The translations under genes were made by a program, and so were the position numbers. Under the pieces are notes generated by a model. The model did not search any database and was not told where the DNA came from. It worked only from the letters and a program-made list of their open reading frames with translations. From Actinomadura viridilutea (GTDB lineage Bacteria > Actinomycetota > Actinomycetes > Streptosporangiales > Streptosporangiaceae), in NCBI GenBank assembly GCA_003001795.1, contig PVNI01000001.1, positions 372,001 to 436,000 on the forward strand: a stretch of 64,000 nt of DNA, given 5' to 3'. Position 1 is the first letter of the stretch; every line of letters begins with the position of its first letter. This document shows, piece after piece, positions 1 to 8,817 of the stretch.

Positions 1-1
1 G

Positions 2-556
2 GTCGGCTTGGGCAATCCGGGGCCGTCGTACGCGGGCACTCGGCACAACGCCGGGTTCATGGTGCTGGACGCGCTGGCGGGGCGCGTCGGCGGGCGGTTC
101 AAGGCGCACCGCCGGGTGCACGCGGAGGCGGTCGAGGGGCGCCTGGCGGGGGAGCGGGTCGTGCTCGCCAAGCCCCGCAGTTTCATGAACGATTCGGGGG
201 GCCCGGTGAAGGGCCTGCGCGATTTCTTCAAGGTTCCCGTGGAGCGGCTCGTCGTCGTTCACGATGAGTTGGACATCCCCTACGGCGCGGTGCGGCTCAA
301 GCAGGGCGGCGGCGACAATGGCCACAACGGGCTGCGTTCGATCACCAAGTCGCTGGGCGGCGGGAATTATCTGCGGGTGCGGTTCGGTGTGGGGCGTCCG
401 CCGGGGCGCATGGATCCCGCGGTGTACGTTCTCAAGGATTTCTCGGCCGCGGAGCGCAAGGAACTGGATCTGAACGTGGAGCGCGCCGCCGACGCGGTGG
501 AGGCGCTGCTCACGCGGGGGCTGGCGGCGGCGCAGAACGTTTTCCACGCCTCCTGA
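2..556 (+). CDS. pth: peptidyl-tRNA hydrolase, 5' end cut by window edge
   Basis: Peptidyl-tRNA hydrolase frees tRNA from peptidyl-tRNAs that fall off the ribosome, in the cytoplasm. The frame is open to the window edge, so the true start lies upstream; 184 residues are visible, close to the family's full length of about 190. Family blocks appear in order: [14 protein letters not shown] (containing the catalytic His), [14 protein letters not shown], and [10 protein letters not shown]. The usual upstream neighbour, ribosomal protein L25, would be outside the window. A GC hairpin followed by a T run starts 18 bases after the stop and probably ends the transcript. The assignment is secure; only the start is missing. 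Confidence 0.96.
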   Translation, partial: VGLGNPGPSYAGTRHNAGFMVLDALAGRVGGRFKAHRRVHAEAVEGRLAGERVVLAKPRSFMNDSGGPVKGLRDFFKVPVERLVVVHDELDIPYGAVRLKQGGGDNGHNGLRSITKSLGGGNYLRVRFGVGRPPGRMDPAVYVLKDFSAAERKELDLNVERAADAVEALLTRGLAAAQNVFHAS

Positions 557-573
557 GCCGGGCGCGGCGGCGG

Positions 574-602
574 CCCCCGCCGGGCGCGCCGGGGGTGTTT
601 TT
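574..602 (+). terminator. intrinsic terminator after pth
   Basis: A 6-bp perfect stem (574-579 with 590-595, five C against five G plus one CG pair) and 10-base loop is followed by a T-rich stretch (598-602). It is the only terminator in the window with a convincing T run. Confidence 0.75.
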
Positions 603-691
603 GTTGCCCGGCGGTGAGGTGATCCATTAGGCCAGGTAACAAAACCGCAGCGCACTGCCCGTTTTGGGCGTCCGTCGGGGAGATGCGTCCG

Positions 692-697
692 TAAGAT
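692..697 (+). promoter_or_regulatory. possible -10 element for the polysaccharide priming gene
   Basis: TAAGAT lies in the 200-base gap between pth and the priming transferase, about 108 bases before the chosen ATG. No good -35 hexamer is found 16-18 bases upstream. The site is suggested by the hexamer and by the AT-richer stretch around 628-665. Confidence 0.25.
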
Positions 698-804
698 GCG
701 GCCGTCCGGGGTTCGCGTGGCATGTGAACCTCAAAGGCCGTTCAGCCGTCTCCGAGTTGGACCACGTCTTCCGGGGCGCATGTGGCAGGGGTGGTGAGAC
801 GTCT

Positions 805-2283
805 ATGGCCGTCGTCGACAAGGTCCAGGTGGCGGACGCGTCCGCGAAGGACGGGCCGCGTCAGCGCCACTCCGTCAATTGGACGGCGACCTATCGTCGG
901 CGTGCGCTCACCTTGGACTTCCTGAGCATGCTGGTCGCGGGCGCGGTCGCGTACGTGCTGCGCTTTCCGGGCATGCCGGGCGAGCTGACCCTGCCGTACG
1001 TCGCGTTGACCGTGGCCCTGCCGTTGGCGTGGCTGCCGATCCTGGCGCTGTGCCGCGCCTACCAGCCCCGCTACATCGGCGTCGGGTACGAGGAGTTCCA
1101 CCGGGTGCTGCGGGCGGGGTTCATCCTCACCGCCACGGTGGCGATCGTGGCGTACGCCACCAAGACCGAGGTGGCCCGCGGGTACGTGGTGATGGCGCTG
1201 CCGCTGGGCACGTTCTTCGGGCTGGTGGCGCGGTACCGGCTGCGCAAGTGGCTGCACCGCCGGCGCTGGGAGGGCGAGTACATGCGGCGCGTGGTCGCCG
1301 TGGGGCACCGCACGTCCGTGGCCGACCTGATCCGCCTGCTGCGGCAGAAGCGCTATCACGGCATGGACATCGTCGCGGTGTGCCTGCCGCCGGCGCTGGT
1401 CGAGGGCGAGGACGCGGTCGACGAGGTGGAGGGCGTGCCGGTGCTGGGCGACTTCCGGCAGGCGGCGGCCGTGGTGGAGCGCGTGGGCGCCGACTCGGTG
1501 GCGGTGCTGGCGTGCCCGGAGATGGACGGGGTGGCGCTGCGCCGCCTGGCCTGGCAGCTGGAGCGCGACGACGTGGAGCTGGTGGTGGCGCCCGCGCTGA
1601 TGGACGTGACCGGGCCGCGGATCTCCATCCGCCCGGTGTCGGGGCTGCCGCTGCTGCACGTGGAGCATCCGGAGCTGGACGGCGGCCGGCAGGTCGTCAA
1701 GGACCTGTTCGACCGGGTGATGGCGCTGGTGGCGCTGGTGGTGCTCAGCCCGCTGCTGCTGGTGGTGGCGCTGCTGATCAAGTTCACCAGCGAAGGGCCG
1801 GTGCTGTTCCGGCAGACCAGGGTGGGCCGCGACGGGCGCGAGTTCACCGTGCTGAAGTTCCGCACCATGGTGGTCGACGCGGAGGCCCGCAAGACCGAGC
1901 TGCTGGTGCACAACGAGCACGACGGCGTGCTGTTCAAGATCAGGAAGGATCCGCGGATCACGCCGATCGGGCGGAAGCTGCGCCGCTACTCGCTGGACGA
2001 GCTGCCGCAGCTGATCAACGTGCTGCGCGGGGACATGTCCCTGGTCGGGCCGCGTCCGCCGCTGCCGGAGGAGGTGGCCCGCTACGGCGGCGACGTGTAC
2101 CGGCGGCTGGCCGTCAAGCCGGGCCTGACCGGGCTGTGGCAGGTGAGCGGGCGCTCCGACCTGTCGTGGGAGGAGTCGGTCCGGCTGGACCTGCGTTACG
2201 TGGACAACTGGTCGCTCGCGCTCGACCTGCTGATCCTGTGGAAGACCTGGTCGGCGGTGGTCCGCGGGTCCGGGGCGTACTGA
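805..2283 (+). CDS. WbaP-type polyprenyl glycosylphosphotransferase (priming enzyme of exopolysaccharide synthesis)
   Basis: Family members transfer a hexose-1-phosphate from a nucleotide sugar to undecaprenyl phosphate and so start a polysaccharide repeat unit at the inner membrane face. The 492-residue protein has four predicted membrane helices (about residues 35-145), a Rossmann-like CoA-binding-type domain (about 160-290), a reentrant/membrane helix (about 303-327), and the bacterial sugar transferase domain (about 328-492). That domain carries KFRTM (351), SLDELPQL (396), LVGPRP (413) and the GLTGLWQVSGR block. ATG at 805 was chosen because GGTGAG precedes it at good spacing; an in-frame extension to GTG 664 has no support. 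The sugar cannot be told from sequence; galactose or glucose is usual. A 14-bp tandem repeat begins exactly after the stop. Confidence 0.9.
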   Translation: MAVVDKVQVADASAKDGPRQRHSVNWTATYRRRALTLDFLSMLVAGAVAYVLRFPGMPGELTLPYVALTVALPLAWLPILALCRAYQPRYIGVGYEEFHRVLRAGFILTATVAIVAYATKTEVARGYVVMALPLGTFFGLVARYRLRKWLHRRRWEGEYMRRVVAVGHRTSVADLIRLLRQKRYHGMDIVAVCLPPALVEGEDAVDEVEGVPVLGDFRQAAAVVERVGADSVAVLACPEMDGVALRRLAWQLERDDVELVVAPALMDVTGPRISIRPVSGLPLLHVEHPELDGGRQVVKDLFDRVMALVALVVLSPLLLVVALLIKFTSEGPVLFRQTRVGRDGREFTVLKFRTMVVDAEARKTELLVHNEHDGVLFKIRKDPRITPIGRKLRRYSLDELPQLINVLRGDMSLVGPRPPLPEEVARYGGDVYRRLAVKPGLTGLWQVSGRSDLSWEESVRLDLRYVDNWSLALDLLILWKTWSAVVRGSGAY

Positions 2284-2361
2284 GGTCGGCGTACAGCGGA
2301 CGGCGTACAGCGGTCGGCGTACCGCGGTCGGCGTACTGAGGTCGCCGTTCAGCGGTCGGCG
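2284..2361. repeat. 14-bp tandem repeat starting at a stop codon
   Basis: Five full units and one partial unit of ggtcggcgtacagc-like sequence lie head to tail (2284-2297, 2298-2311, 2312-2325, 2326-2339, 2340-2353, then 2354-2361). Each unit differs from the consensus at no more than three positions. The end of the preceding gene (ggcgtactga) resembles unit 4, so the array probably grew from the gene's own 3' end. Confidence 0.9.
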
Positions 2362-2531
2362 GGACGGGTCCCGCCCGGTGGGACGCCACCCGGGTTCGCC
2401 GCGTCCGGCCTGCAGTGTCTTCTCGCGGGCGGTCCCTTGCGCGACGACGGGCGGGGGGCGGCCCGAAGCGGGCGAGCGGCATAGGCGACAATGGTGATCC
2501 AACCGATCGATCGACCCGGGAATGGCGAGTG

Positions 2532-3350
2532 ATGACGCAGAGCCCGCGGGATGACCACGCGCTGGCGGCCCGGCTGGCCCGCGACGCCGGACGCCTGCTG
2601 CTGGAGGTGCGCGAGGAGGTCGGCTTCGCCGACGCCGACGCCCTGAGGAAGGCCGGCGACATGCGCTCGCACGAGCGCCTGGCCGCGGCGCTCGCCGAGC
2701 ACCGGCCGGGCGACGCGGTGCTGTCGGAGGAGGGCAAGGACGACCCGGCGCGGCTGGACGCCGACCGGGTGTGGATCGTGGACCCGCTCGACGGCACCCG
2801 CGAGTTCGCCGAGGAGGGCCGCGCCGACTGGGCCGTCCACGTGGCGCTGTGGCGGTCCGGCGGGCTCGCCGCGGGAGCGGTCGCGCTGCCGGCGCGCGGC
2901 GTGACGCTGCGCACCGCGCCGGACGGCGCGCTCGTCGAGCCGTGGGACGGCTCCGCGGGCCGGGCGCTGCGCGTCCTCGAGCCCGCGCCGGGGCGCCTGC
3001 GCGTCGCGGTCAGCCGCACCCGCCCTCCCGCGTTCGTCGAGGCGCTGGCCGACCGCGTGGAGGCCGAGGTCGAGCTGGTGCCGATCGGTTCGGCCGGGGC
3101 GAAGATCTGCGCGGTGCTGCTCGGCGAGGTCGACGCGTACGTGCACGCGGGCGGCCAGTACGAGTGGGACTCGGCCGCGCCGGTCGCCGTGGCGCTGGCC
3201 GCGGGCGCGCACGTGTCGCGCGTCGACGGCGCCGCGCCGCGCTACAACCAGGAGGATCCCCGGCTGCCGGATATCCTTGTCTGCCACCCCGTGTCGGCAT
3301 CGATGCTGCTGACCGGCATCCGGGACGTGGGCGCGGTCCCGCCGAGCTGA
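2532..3350 (+). CDS. cysQ: inositol-monophosphatase-family phosphatase, probable 3'(2'),5'-bisphosphate nucleotidase
   Basis: CysQ-type enzymes remove the 3' phosphate of PAP (and PAPS), clearing the inhibitory by-product of sulfotransfer or PAPS reduction in the cytoplasm. The 272-residue protein shows the Mg/Li-dependent phosphatase fold: the SEEGKDD metal-binding acidic pair, the signature DPLDGTREF, GSAGAK, and the C-terminal YEWDSAAP block with the third metal ligand. Placement 90 bases before cysD-cysN supports PAP as substrate rather than inositol phosphate. ATG 2532 is preferred; GTG 2529 directly before it is an alternative, and the open frame back to 2415 runs through unconserved sequence. 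The specific substrate is inferred from context, the family is certain. Confidence 0.85.
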   Translation: MTQSPRDDHALAARLARDAGRLLLEVREEVGFADADALRKAGDMRSHERLAAALAEHRPGDAVLSEEGKDDPARLDADRVWIVDPLDGTREFAEEGRADWAVHVALWRSGGLAAGAVALPARGVTLRTAPDGALVEPWDGSAGRALRVLEPAPGRLRVAVSRTRPPAFVEALADRVEAEVELVPIGSAGAKICAVLLGEVDAYVHAGGQYEWDSAAPVAVALAAGAHVSRVDGAAPRYNQEDPRLPDILVCHPVSASMLLTGIRDVGAVPPS

Positions 3351-3359
3351 CCTGCCGGA

Positions 3360-3381
3360 CCCGCCGCCCCCGACCGGCGGG
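3360..3381 (+). terminator. weak hairpin between cysQ and cysD
   Basis: A 7-bp stem (3360-3366 with 3375-3381) with an 8-base loop sits in the 90-base gap. There is no T run, so it may be a weak terminator or processing site that lets cysD be expressed separately; read-through is likely. Confidence 0.3.
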
Positions 3382-3440
3382 GACGGTGTCATCCCGGCCA
3401 CCGGTGCATCTGCCAGAGAGCGTGGAGAGAACCCCAGACC

Positions 3441-4355
3441 ATGCAGCGCTGCGATTACCTGCTGTCACAGCTGGACGTCCTTGAGGCGGAGTCGATTCAC
3501 ATCATCCGGGAGGTGGCGGCCGAGTTCGAACGGCCGGTGCTGCTGTTCTCGGGCGGCAAGGACAGCATCGTCATGCTGCACCTGGCGCACAAGGCGTTCC
3601 GGCCCGCGGCGATCCCGTTCCCGGTGATGCACGTCGACACCGGGCACAACTTCCCCGAGGTGCTGGAGTTCCGCGACCGGCGGGTGGCCGAGCTGGGGGT
3701 GCGGCTGATCGTCGCGTCGGTCCAGGAGTCGATCGACAAGGGCCGCGTGGTGGAGCAGACCGGCCGGTGGGCGTCCCGCAACCGGCTGCAGACCACGACG
3801 CTGCTGGACGCCATCGAAGAGCACCGCTTCGACGCCGCGTTCGGCGGGGCGCGCCGCGACGAGGAGAAGGCGCGCGCCAAGGAACGGGTGGTGTCGTTCC
3901 GCGACGAGTTCGGCCAGTGGGACCCGAAGAACCAGCGGCCGGAGCTGTGGAACCTGTACAACACGCGGATCCGGCCGGGCGAGCACGTGCGGGTGTTCCC
4001 GCTGTCGAACTGGACGGAGCTGGACGTGTGGGACTACATCCGCCGCGAGGGCCTGGAGATCCCGTCCATCTACTTCGCGCACACCCGGCGGGTGTTCGAG
4101 CGGGACGGGCTGCTGCTGGACGACAACCCGTACGCCAACCGCGGCGAGGACGAGCCGGTGTTCGAGGCGATGGTGCGCTACCGCACGGTGGGCGACATGT
4201 CCTGCACGGGCGCGGTCAAGTCCACCGCCACCACGCTGGACGAGGTGATCGAGGAGATCGCCGCCACCAGGATCACCGAGCGGGGCCAGACGCGCGCCGA
4301 CGACCGCACCAGCGAGGCCGCGATGGAGGACCGCAAGAAGGAGGGCTACTTCTAA
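3441..4355 (+). CDS. cysD: sulfate adenylyltransferase subunit 2
   Basis: CysD is the catalytic N-type ATP pyrophosphatase subunit of heterodimeric ATP sulfurylase, which makes APS from sulfate and ATP; the reaction is driven by GTP hydrolysis in CysN. The 304-residue product has the PP-loop SGGKDS at residues 37-42, HVDTGHNFPE, and the conserved GARRDEEKARAKER and LSNWTELDVWDYI blocks. ATG 3441 is preceded by GGAGAG at 10 bases. The stop codon abuts the cysN start with no spacer, so the two subunits are translated together. No PAPS reductase gene lies next to it. Confidence 0.96.
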   Translation: MQRCDYLLSQLDVLEAESIHIIREVAAEFERPVLLFSGGKDSIVMLHLAHKAFRPAAIPFPVMHVDTGHNFPEVLEFRDRRVAELGVRLIVASVQESIDKGRVVEQTGRWASRNRLQTTTLLDAIEEHRFDAAFGGARRDEEKARAKERVVSFRDEFGQWDPKNQRPELWNLYNTRIRPGEHVRVFPLSNWTELDVWDYIRREGLEIPSIYFAHTRRVFERDGLLLDDNPYANRGEDEPVFEAMVRYRTVGDMSCTGAVKSTATTLDEVIEEIAATRITERGQTRADDRTSEAAMEDRKKEGYF

Positions 4356-5669
4356 ATGGCCGCCACCGAGTCCGCCGCCCGGCCGTCCGACCGGCGGGGC
4401 AAGCCGATGGACATGCTGCGGTTCGCCACCGCCGGGTCCGTGGACGACGGCAAGTCCACGCTGATCGGGCGGCTGCTGTACGACTCGAAGTCGATCTTCG
4501 AGGACCAGTTGGAGGCGGTGGAGCGCACCAGCGCCGACCGCGGCGAGGAGTACACCAACCTGGCGCTGCTGACCGACGGGCTGCGCGCCGAGCGGGAGCA
4601 GGGCATCACCATCGACGTGGCGTACCGCTACTTCGCCACGCCGCGCCGCAAGTTCATCATCGCCGACACCCCGGGGCACATCCAGTACACCCGGAACATG
4701 GTGACCGGGGCGTCCACCGCCGACCTGGCGATCATCCTGGTGGACGCGCGCAAGGGCATCCTGGAGCAGTCGCGGCGGCACGCGTTCCTGGCGACGCTGC
4801 TGCGGGTGCCGCACCTGGTGGTCGCGGTGAACAAGATGGACCTGGTCGACTACGACCAGCGGGTCTTCGAGGACATCGTCGAGGAGTTCACCAAGTTCGC
4901 CGCCAAGCTGGAGGTCGCGGACCTGACCTTCATCCCGATCTCGGCGCTGCACGGCGACAACGTGGTGCAGCGCTCGGCGAACATGCCGTGGTACGAGGGC
5001 ACGTCGCTGCTGCACCACCTGGAGCACGTGCACATCGCCTCCGACCGGAACCTGATCGACGTGCGGTTCCCGGTGCAGTACGTCATCCGCCCGCACAAGT
5101 CCACCGATCCGGCGCTGCACGACTACCGCGGGTACGCCGGGCAGGTCGCGGGCGGCGTGCTCAAGCCGGGCGACGAGGTGGTGCACCTGCCGTCCGGGCT
5201 GACCACCGTCATCACCCACATCGACGGGCCGAACGGGCCGGTGAGCGAGGCGTTCGCGCCGATGTCGGTGACGCTGCGGCTGGCCGACGACATCGACATC
5301 TCCCGCGGCGACATGATCGCCCGTCCGAACAACCGGCCGCAGGTCGCCCAGGACCTGGAGGCGATGGTGTGCTGGATGACGCCGGAGCGGCAGCTGGCGC
5401 CCCGCACCAAGCTGCTGATCAAGCACACCACCCGCACCGCGAAGGCGCTGGTGAAGGACCTGCACTACCGGTTGGACGTCAACACGCTGCACCGCGACGA
5501 GCAGGCGGGCGCGCTCGGGTTGAACGAGATCGGGCGGGTGAGCCTGCGCGTCACCCAGCCGCTGTTCGTCGACGAGTACGCGCGCAACCGGCTGACCGGC
5601 GGGTTCGTGCTGATCGACGAGGCCACCAACAACACGGTCGCGGCCGGAATGATCAGCGGCGCGTCGTGA
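4356..5669 (+). CDS. cysN: sulfate adenylyltransferase subunit 1 (GTPase)
   Basis: CysN is the regulatory GTPase of ATP sulfurylase and resembles EF-Tu. The 437-residue protein holds P-loop GSVDDGKST (27-35), the G2 region around EQGITIDVAYR, G3 DTPGH, G4 NKMD and G5 ISAL, then two beta-barrel domains. It ends at normal CysN length with no fused APS kinase, unlike the CysNC fusion of mycobacteria; an APS kinase is encoded 22 kb away on the other strand. Its ATG follows the cysD TAA directly. The following 173 bases contain no gene. Confidence 0.96.
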   Translation: MAATESAARPSDRRGKPMDMLRFATAGSVDDGKSTLIGRLLYDSKSIFEDQLEAVERTSADRGEEYTNLALLTDGLRAEREQGITIDVAYRYFATPRRKFIIADTPGHIQYTRNMVTGASTADLAIILVDARKGILEQSRRHAFLATLLRVPHLVVAVNKMDLVDYDQRVFEDIVEEFTKFAAKLEVADLTFIPISALHGDNVVQRSANMPWYEGTSLLHHLEHVHIASDRNLIDVRFPVQYVIRPHKSTDPALHDYRGYAGQVAGGVLKPGDEVVHLPSGLTTVITHIDGPNGPVSEAFAPMSVTLRLADDIDISRGDMIARPNNRPQVAQDLEAMVCWMTPERQLAPRTKLLIKHTTRTAKALVKDLHYRLDVNTLHRDEQAGALGLNEIGRVSLRVTQPLFVDEYARNRLTGGFVLIDEATNNTVAAGMISGAS

Positions 5670-5842
5670 CGCCCGCGGCGCCGTCCGGGTTGACCGGGTG
5701 TCCGAGGTGGGACGATGCGGGGCCGTCATCGGTCAGGTGCCGGTAATGTCGATGTCGAAGTCGCGTCACTGACGTTCCTGGCAGCACTGGAGCCGTCGTT
5801 GAAACCCTCCGTCTCGTCGCTCCCGCCGGTGCGGGGCGCCCG

Positions 5843-6910
5843 GTGAAGGCGCTCGTCCTGGCGGGCGGGTCCGGCTCGCGACTGCGGCCGATCACCTACA
5901 GCTTCGCCAAGCAGCTGGTGCCGGTGGCGAACAAGCCGGTGCTGTTCTACGGGCTGGAGGCCATCGCCGACGCGGGGATCCGCGAGGTCGGCGTGGTGGT
6001 CGGGGACACCGAGGCGGAGATCCGGGCGGCGGTCGGCGACGGGTCGCGGTTCGGCCTGGAGGTGACGTACCTGCGGCAGGACGCCCCGCGCGGGCTGGCG
6101 CATGCGGTGCTCATCGCCCGGGAGTTCCTCGGCGACGACGACTTCGTCATGTACCTGGGCGACAACTTCATCGTGGGCGGCATCACGGAGCTGGTGGACC
6201 GGTTCCGCCGGGAGCGGCCGGACGCGCAGATCATGCTCGCCAAGGTGTCCGACCCGCGCGCGTTCGGCGTGGCCGAGCTCGACGCGGACGGCCGGGTGGT
6301 GGCGCTGGAGGAGAAGCCGGAGCATCCCAAGAGCGATCTGGCCCTGGTCGGCGTCTACCTGTTCAGCCCGGTGGTGCACGAGGTCGTGGCGCGGCTCACA
6401 CCGTCCCGGCGCGGCGAACTGGAGATCACCGACACCATCCAGGGCCTGATCGACCGGGGCCGCCGGGTGGAGTCGACGATGGTGTCCGGCTACTGGAAGG
6501 ACACCGGGAACGTCGCCGACATGCTGGAGGTGAACCGGCTGGTGCTGGAGGGCGTGGAGCCCTCGGTGGCCGGCGAGGTGGACGCGTCCAGCGAGCTGAT
6601 CGGCCGGGTGGTGGTCGAGGAGGGCGCGCGGGTCACCGGGTCGCGCGTCGTCGGCCCGGCCGTCATCGGGCCCGGCGCGGTGGTCCGCGACTCCTACATC
6701 GGGCCGTTCACCTCCATCGACCGGGACTGCTCGGTCGTGGACAGCGAGATCGAGTACTCGATCGTGCTGCGCGGCGCGTCCATCGACGGCGTCGGCCGCA
6801 TCGAGTGCTCGCTCATCGGAAGGCAGGCACGGGTGACGCCCGCTCCGCCCGTGCCCAGGGCTCACCGTCTCGTACTGGGAGACCACAGCAAGGTGCAGAT
6901 CAGCAAATGA
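5843..6910 (+). CDS. rfbA: glucose-1-phosphate thymidylyltransferase
   Basis: This enzyme joins glucose-1-phosphate and dTTP to give dTDP-glucose, the first step of dTDP-deoxysugar synthesis. The 355-residue protein begins with the nucleotidyltransferase motif GGSGSRLRPIT followed by AKQLVPVANKPV, has EEKPEHPKS, and ends in a left-handed beta-helix with hexapeptide repeats (about 240-330). It is therefore the long, StrD-like form common in actinomycetes rather than the short RmlA. GTG 5843 is chosen because it places the first strand and GGSGS motif at the usual distance, although the ribosome site is weak. It overlaps rfbB by four bases. Confidence 0.93.
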   Translation: MKALVLAGGSGSRLRPITYSFAKQLVPVANKPVLFYGLEAIADAGIREVGVVVGDTEAEIRAAVGDGSRFGLEVTYLRQDAPRGLAHAVLIAREFLGDDDFVMYLGDNFIVGGITELVDRFRRERPDAQIMLAKVSDPRAFGVAELDADGRVVALEEKPEHPKSDLALVGVYLFSPVVHEVVARLTPSRRGELEITDTIQGLIDRGRRVESTMVSGYWKDTGNVADMLEVNRLVLEGVEPSVAGEVDASSELIGRVVVEEGARVTGSRVVGPAVIGPGAVVRDSYIGPFTSIDRDCSVVDSEIEYSIVLRGASIDGVGRIECSLIGRQARVTPAPPVPRAHRLVLGDHSKVQISK

Positions 6911-7896
6911 GGGCGCGGCGGATCCTGGTCACCGGCGGGGCCGGGTTCATCGGCTCGCACTACGTGCGCGAGCTGGTGTCCGGGGGCTATCCGGAGTGGG
7001 CGGACGCCGAGGTGACGGTGCTGGACAAGCTCACCTACGCGGGCAACCTGGCCAACCTGGAGCCGGTCGAGGGGCGGTTCACGTTCGTGCGCGGCGACGT
7101 CTGCGACGCCGCCCTGCTCGCCGAGGTGGTGCCGGGGCACGACGTGGTGGTCAACTTCGCGGCCGAGTCGCACGTCGACCGGTCCATCGACAGCGCGGGC
7201 GAGTTCGTGCGCACCAACGTGCTCGGCGTGCAGACCCTCATGCAGGCGTGCCTGGACGCGGGCGTGCCGCGCGTCGTGCAGGTGTCCACCGACGAGGTGT
7301 ACGGCAGCATCGACGAGGGGTCGTGGGACGAGCACGCGCCGCTCGCGCCCAACTCGCCGTACTCGGCGTCCAAGGCGGGCGGCGACATGATCGCCCGCGC
7401 GTACGCGCGCACGCACGGCCTGCCGGTGTGCATCACCCGGTGCGGCAACAACTACGGGCCGTACCAGTACCCGGAGAAGGTCATCCCGCTGTTCGTGACG
7501 AACCTGCTGGACGGCCGCACCGTGCCGCTGTACGGCGACGGCGGCAACGTGCGCGACTGGATCCACGTGTCCGACCACTGCCGCGGCATCCAGACGGTCG
7601 TCGAACGCGGCGAGCCCGGCGAGGTGTACCACATCGCGGGCACCGCGGAGCTGACCAACCGGGAGCTGACCCGGCGGCTGCTCGACGCGGTGGGCGCCGA
7701 CTGGAGCCGCGTGGAGCACGTCCCCGACCGCAAGGGCCACGACCGCCGCTACTCGCTGTCGGACGCCAAGCTGCGCCGGCTGGGGTACGCGCCGCGGGTG
7801 TCGTTCGAGGACGGCCTCGCCGAGACCGTCCGCTGGTACGCCGACAACCGGGCGTGGTGGGAGCCGCTGAAGAAGCGCGCCGAGGACGCCGGATGA
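6907..7896 (+). CDS. rfbB: dTDP-glucose 4,6-dehydratase
   Basis: RfbB converts dTDP-glucose to dTDP-4-keto-6-deoxyglucose using bound NAD. The 329-residue protein shows the extended SDR fold: GGAGFIGSHY near the N-terminus, NFAAESHVDRS, STDEVYG (active-site Thr-Asp-Glu), and the YSASKAG motif with catalytic Tyr and Lys, plus RCGNNYGPYQ and the C-terminal DRKGHDRRY block. ATG 6907 overlaps the rfbA stop (ATGA). A second ATGA overlap links it to rfbD, so the three genes form one operon in pathway order. Confidence 0.96.
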   Translation: MRARRILVTGGAGFIGSHYVRELVSGGYPEWADAEVTVLDKLTYAGNLANLEPVEGRFTFVRGDVCDAALLAEVVPGHDVVVNFAAESHVDRSIDSAGEFVRTNVLGVQTLMQACLDAGVPRVVQVSTDEVYGSIDEGSWDEHAPLAPNSPYSASKAGGDMIARAYARTHGLPVCITRCGNNYGPYQYPEKVIPLFVTNLLDGRTVPLYGDGGNVRDWIHVSDHCRGIQTVVERGEPGEVYHIAGTAELTNRELTRRLLDAVGADWSRVEHVPDRKGHDRRYSLSDAKLRRLGYAPRVSFEDGLAETVRWYADNRAWWEPLKKRAEDAG

Positions 7897-8738
7897 CCTG
7901 GATGGTCGTCGGCGCCGGCGGCATGCTCGGCACCGAGCTGGTGCGCCGGCTGCGCGGGCGCGGCCGCGACGTCGTGGCGTTGACCCGCGCCGACCTCGAC
8001 GTGCGCGACGCGGCCGCCGTCCGCGACGCCCTGCGGCGGCACCGCCCGGACGCGGTGGTCAACTGCGCGGCGTGGACGGCCGTCGACGACGCCGAGGCGC
8101 ACGAGGACGCCGCGCTGGCGGTCAACGGCGACGCGGTGCGCACCCTGGCCGCCGCGTGCGGGGACGTCGACGCCACGCTCGTGCACATCTCCACGGACTA
8201 CGTGTTCGATGGGCGGGCCGACCGTCCCTACCCCGAGGACGCCCCGCCCGCGCCGGTCAGCGCGTACGGCCGCACCAAGCTCGCGGGGGAGCGCGCCGTC
8301 CTCGACACCGGGCGCGGCTACGTGGTGCGCACGGCGTGGCTGTACGGGGCGCACGGCCCCAATTTCGTCCGCACGATGACGCGTCTGGCCGCCGAACGCG
8401 ACACCGTCGAGGTGGTCGACGACCAGCGCGGCCAGCCGACGTGGACCGGCGACCTGGCCGAACAGGTCATCGCGCTGGTCGGGTCGGGCGCGCCGCCCGG
8501 CGTCTACCACGGCACGAACGCGGGGGAGACCACCTGGTACGGCCTGGCCCGTGAGGTGTTCGCCCTGCTCGGTCTCGACCCGGACCGGGTGCGGCCGACC
8601 ACGACCGACCGGTTCCCGCGTCCGGCGCCCCGTCCCGCCTACAGCGTCCTGGGCCACGACCGGTGGACGCGGGTAGGGCTGAAGCCCATGCGCGACTGGC
8701 GCGAGGCCTTGCACGCGGCCTGGCCGTCTCTGAGCTGA
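7893..8738 (+). CDS. rfbD: dTDP-4-dehydrorhamnose reductase
   Basis: RfbD performs the last step to dTDP-L-rhamnose, reducing the 4-keto group with NAD(P)H. The 281-residue product has VGAGGMLGTEL at the N-terminus, NCAAWTAVDDAE, STDYVFDG and the YGRTKLAGE active-site motif with Tyr and Lys. Its ATG overlaps the rfbB stop by four bases. It ends 69 bases from the convergent rfbC end; the gap holds a short hairpin and a 10-bp tandem repeat. Confidence 0.95.
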   Translation: MTWMVVGAGGMLGTELVRRLRGRGRDVVALTRADLDVRDAAAVRDALRRHRPDAVVNCAAWTAVDDAEAHEDAALAVNGDAVRTLAAACGDVDATLVHISTDYVFDGRADRPYPEDAPPAPVSAYGRTKLAGERAVLDTGRGYVVRTAWLYGAHGPNFVRTMTRLAAERDTVEVVDDQRGQPTWTGDLAEQVIALVGSGAPPGVYHGTNAGETTWYGLAREVFALLGLDPDRVRPTTTDRFPRPAPRPAYSVLGHDRWTRVGLKPMRDWREALHAAWPSLS

Positions 8739-8790
8739 CCCTGGCGCCGTCCCGCGCCGGGCGACGCCCGCCGCGGGCGGGAGCGGGTCG

Positions 8791-8817
8791 GGTCCGGTCA
8801 GGTCGGGTCAGGTCGGC
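8791..8817. repeat. 10-bp tandem repeat containing the rfbC stop codon
   Basis: ggtccggtca and ggtcgggtca follow one another at 8791-8800 and 8801-8810, and ggtcggc begins a third copy at 8811. The rfbC stop codon (minus strand) occupies 8808-8810, inside the second unit. Confidence 0.75.

Noticed and set aside
2284..2361. CRISPR array
   Set aside because: The 14-bp units are directly adjacent without spacers; no cas gene is near.
742..2502. 586-codon open frame on the minus strand opposite the priming transferase
   Set aside because: It is a codon-position shadow caused by high G+C, with His/Gln/Arg-rich composition and no family motif; the plus-strand gene is certain.
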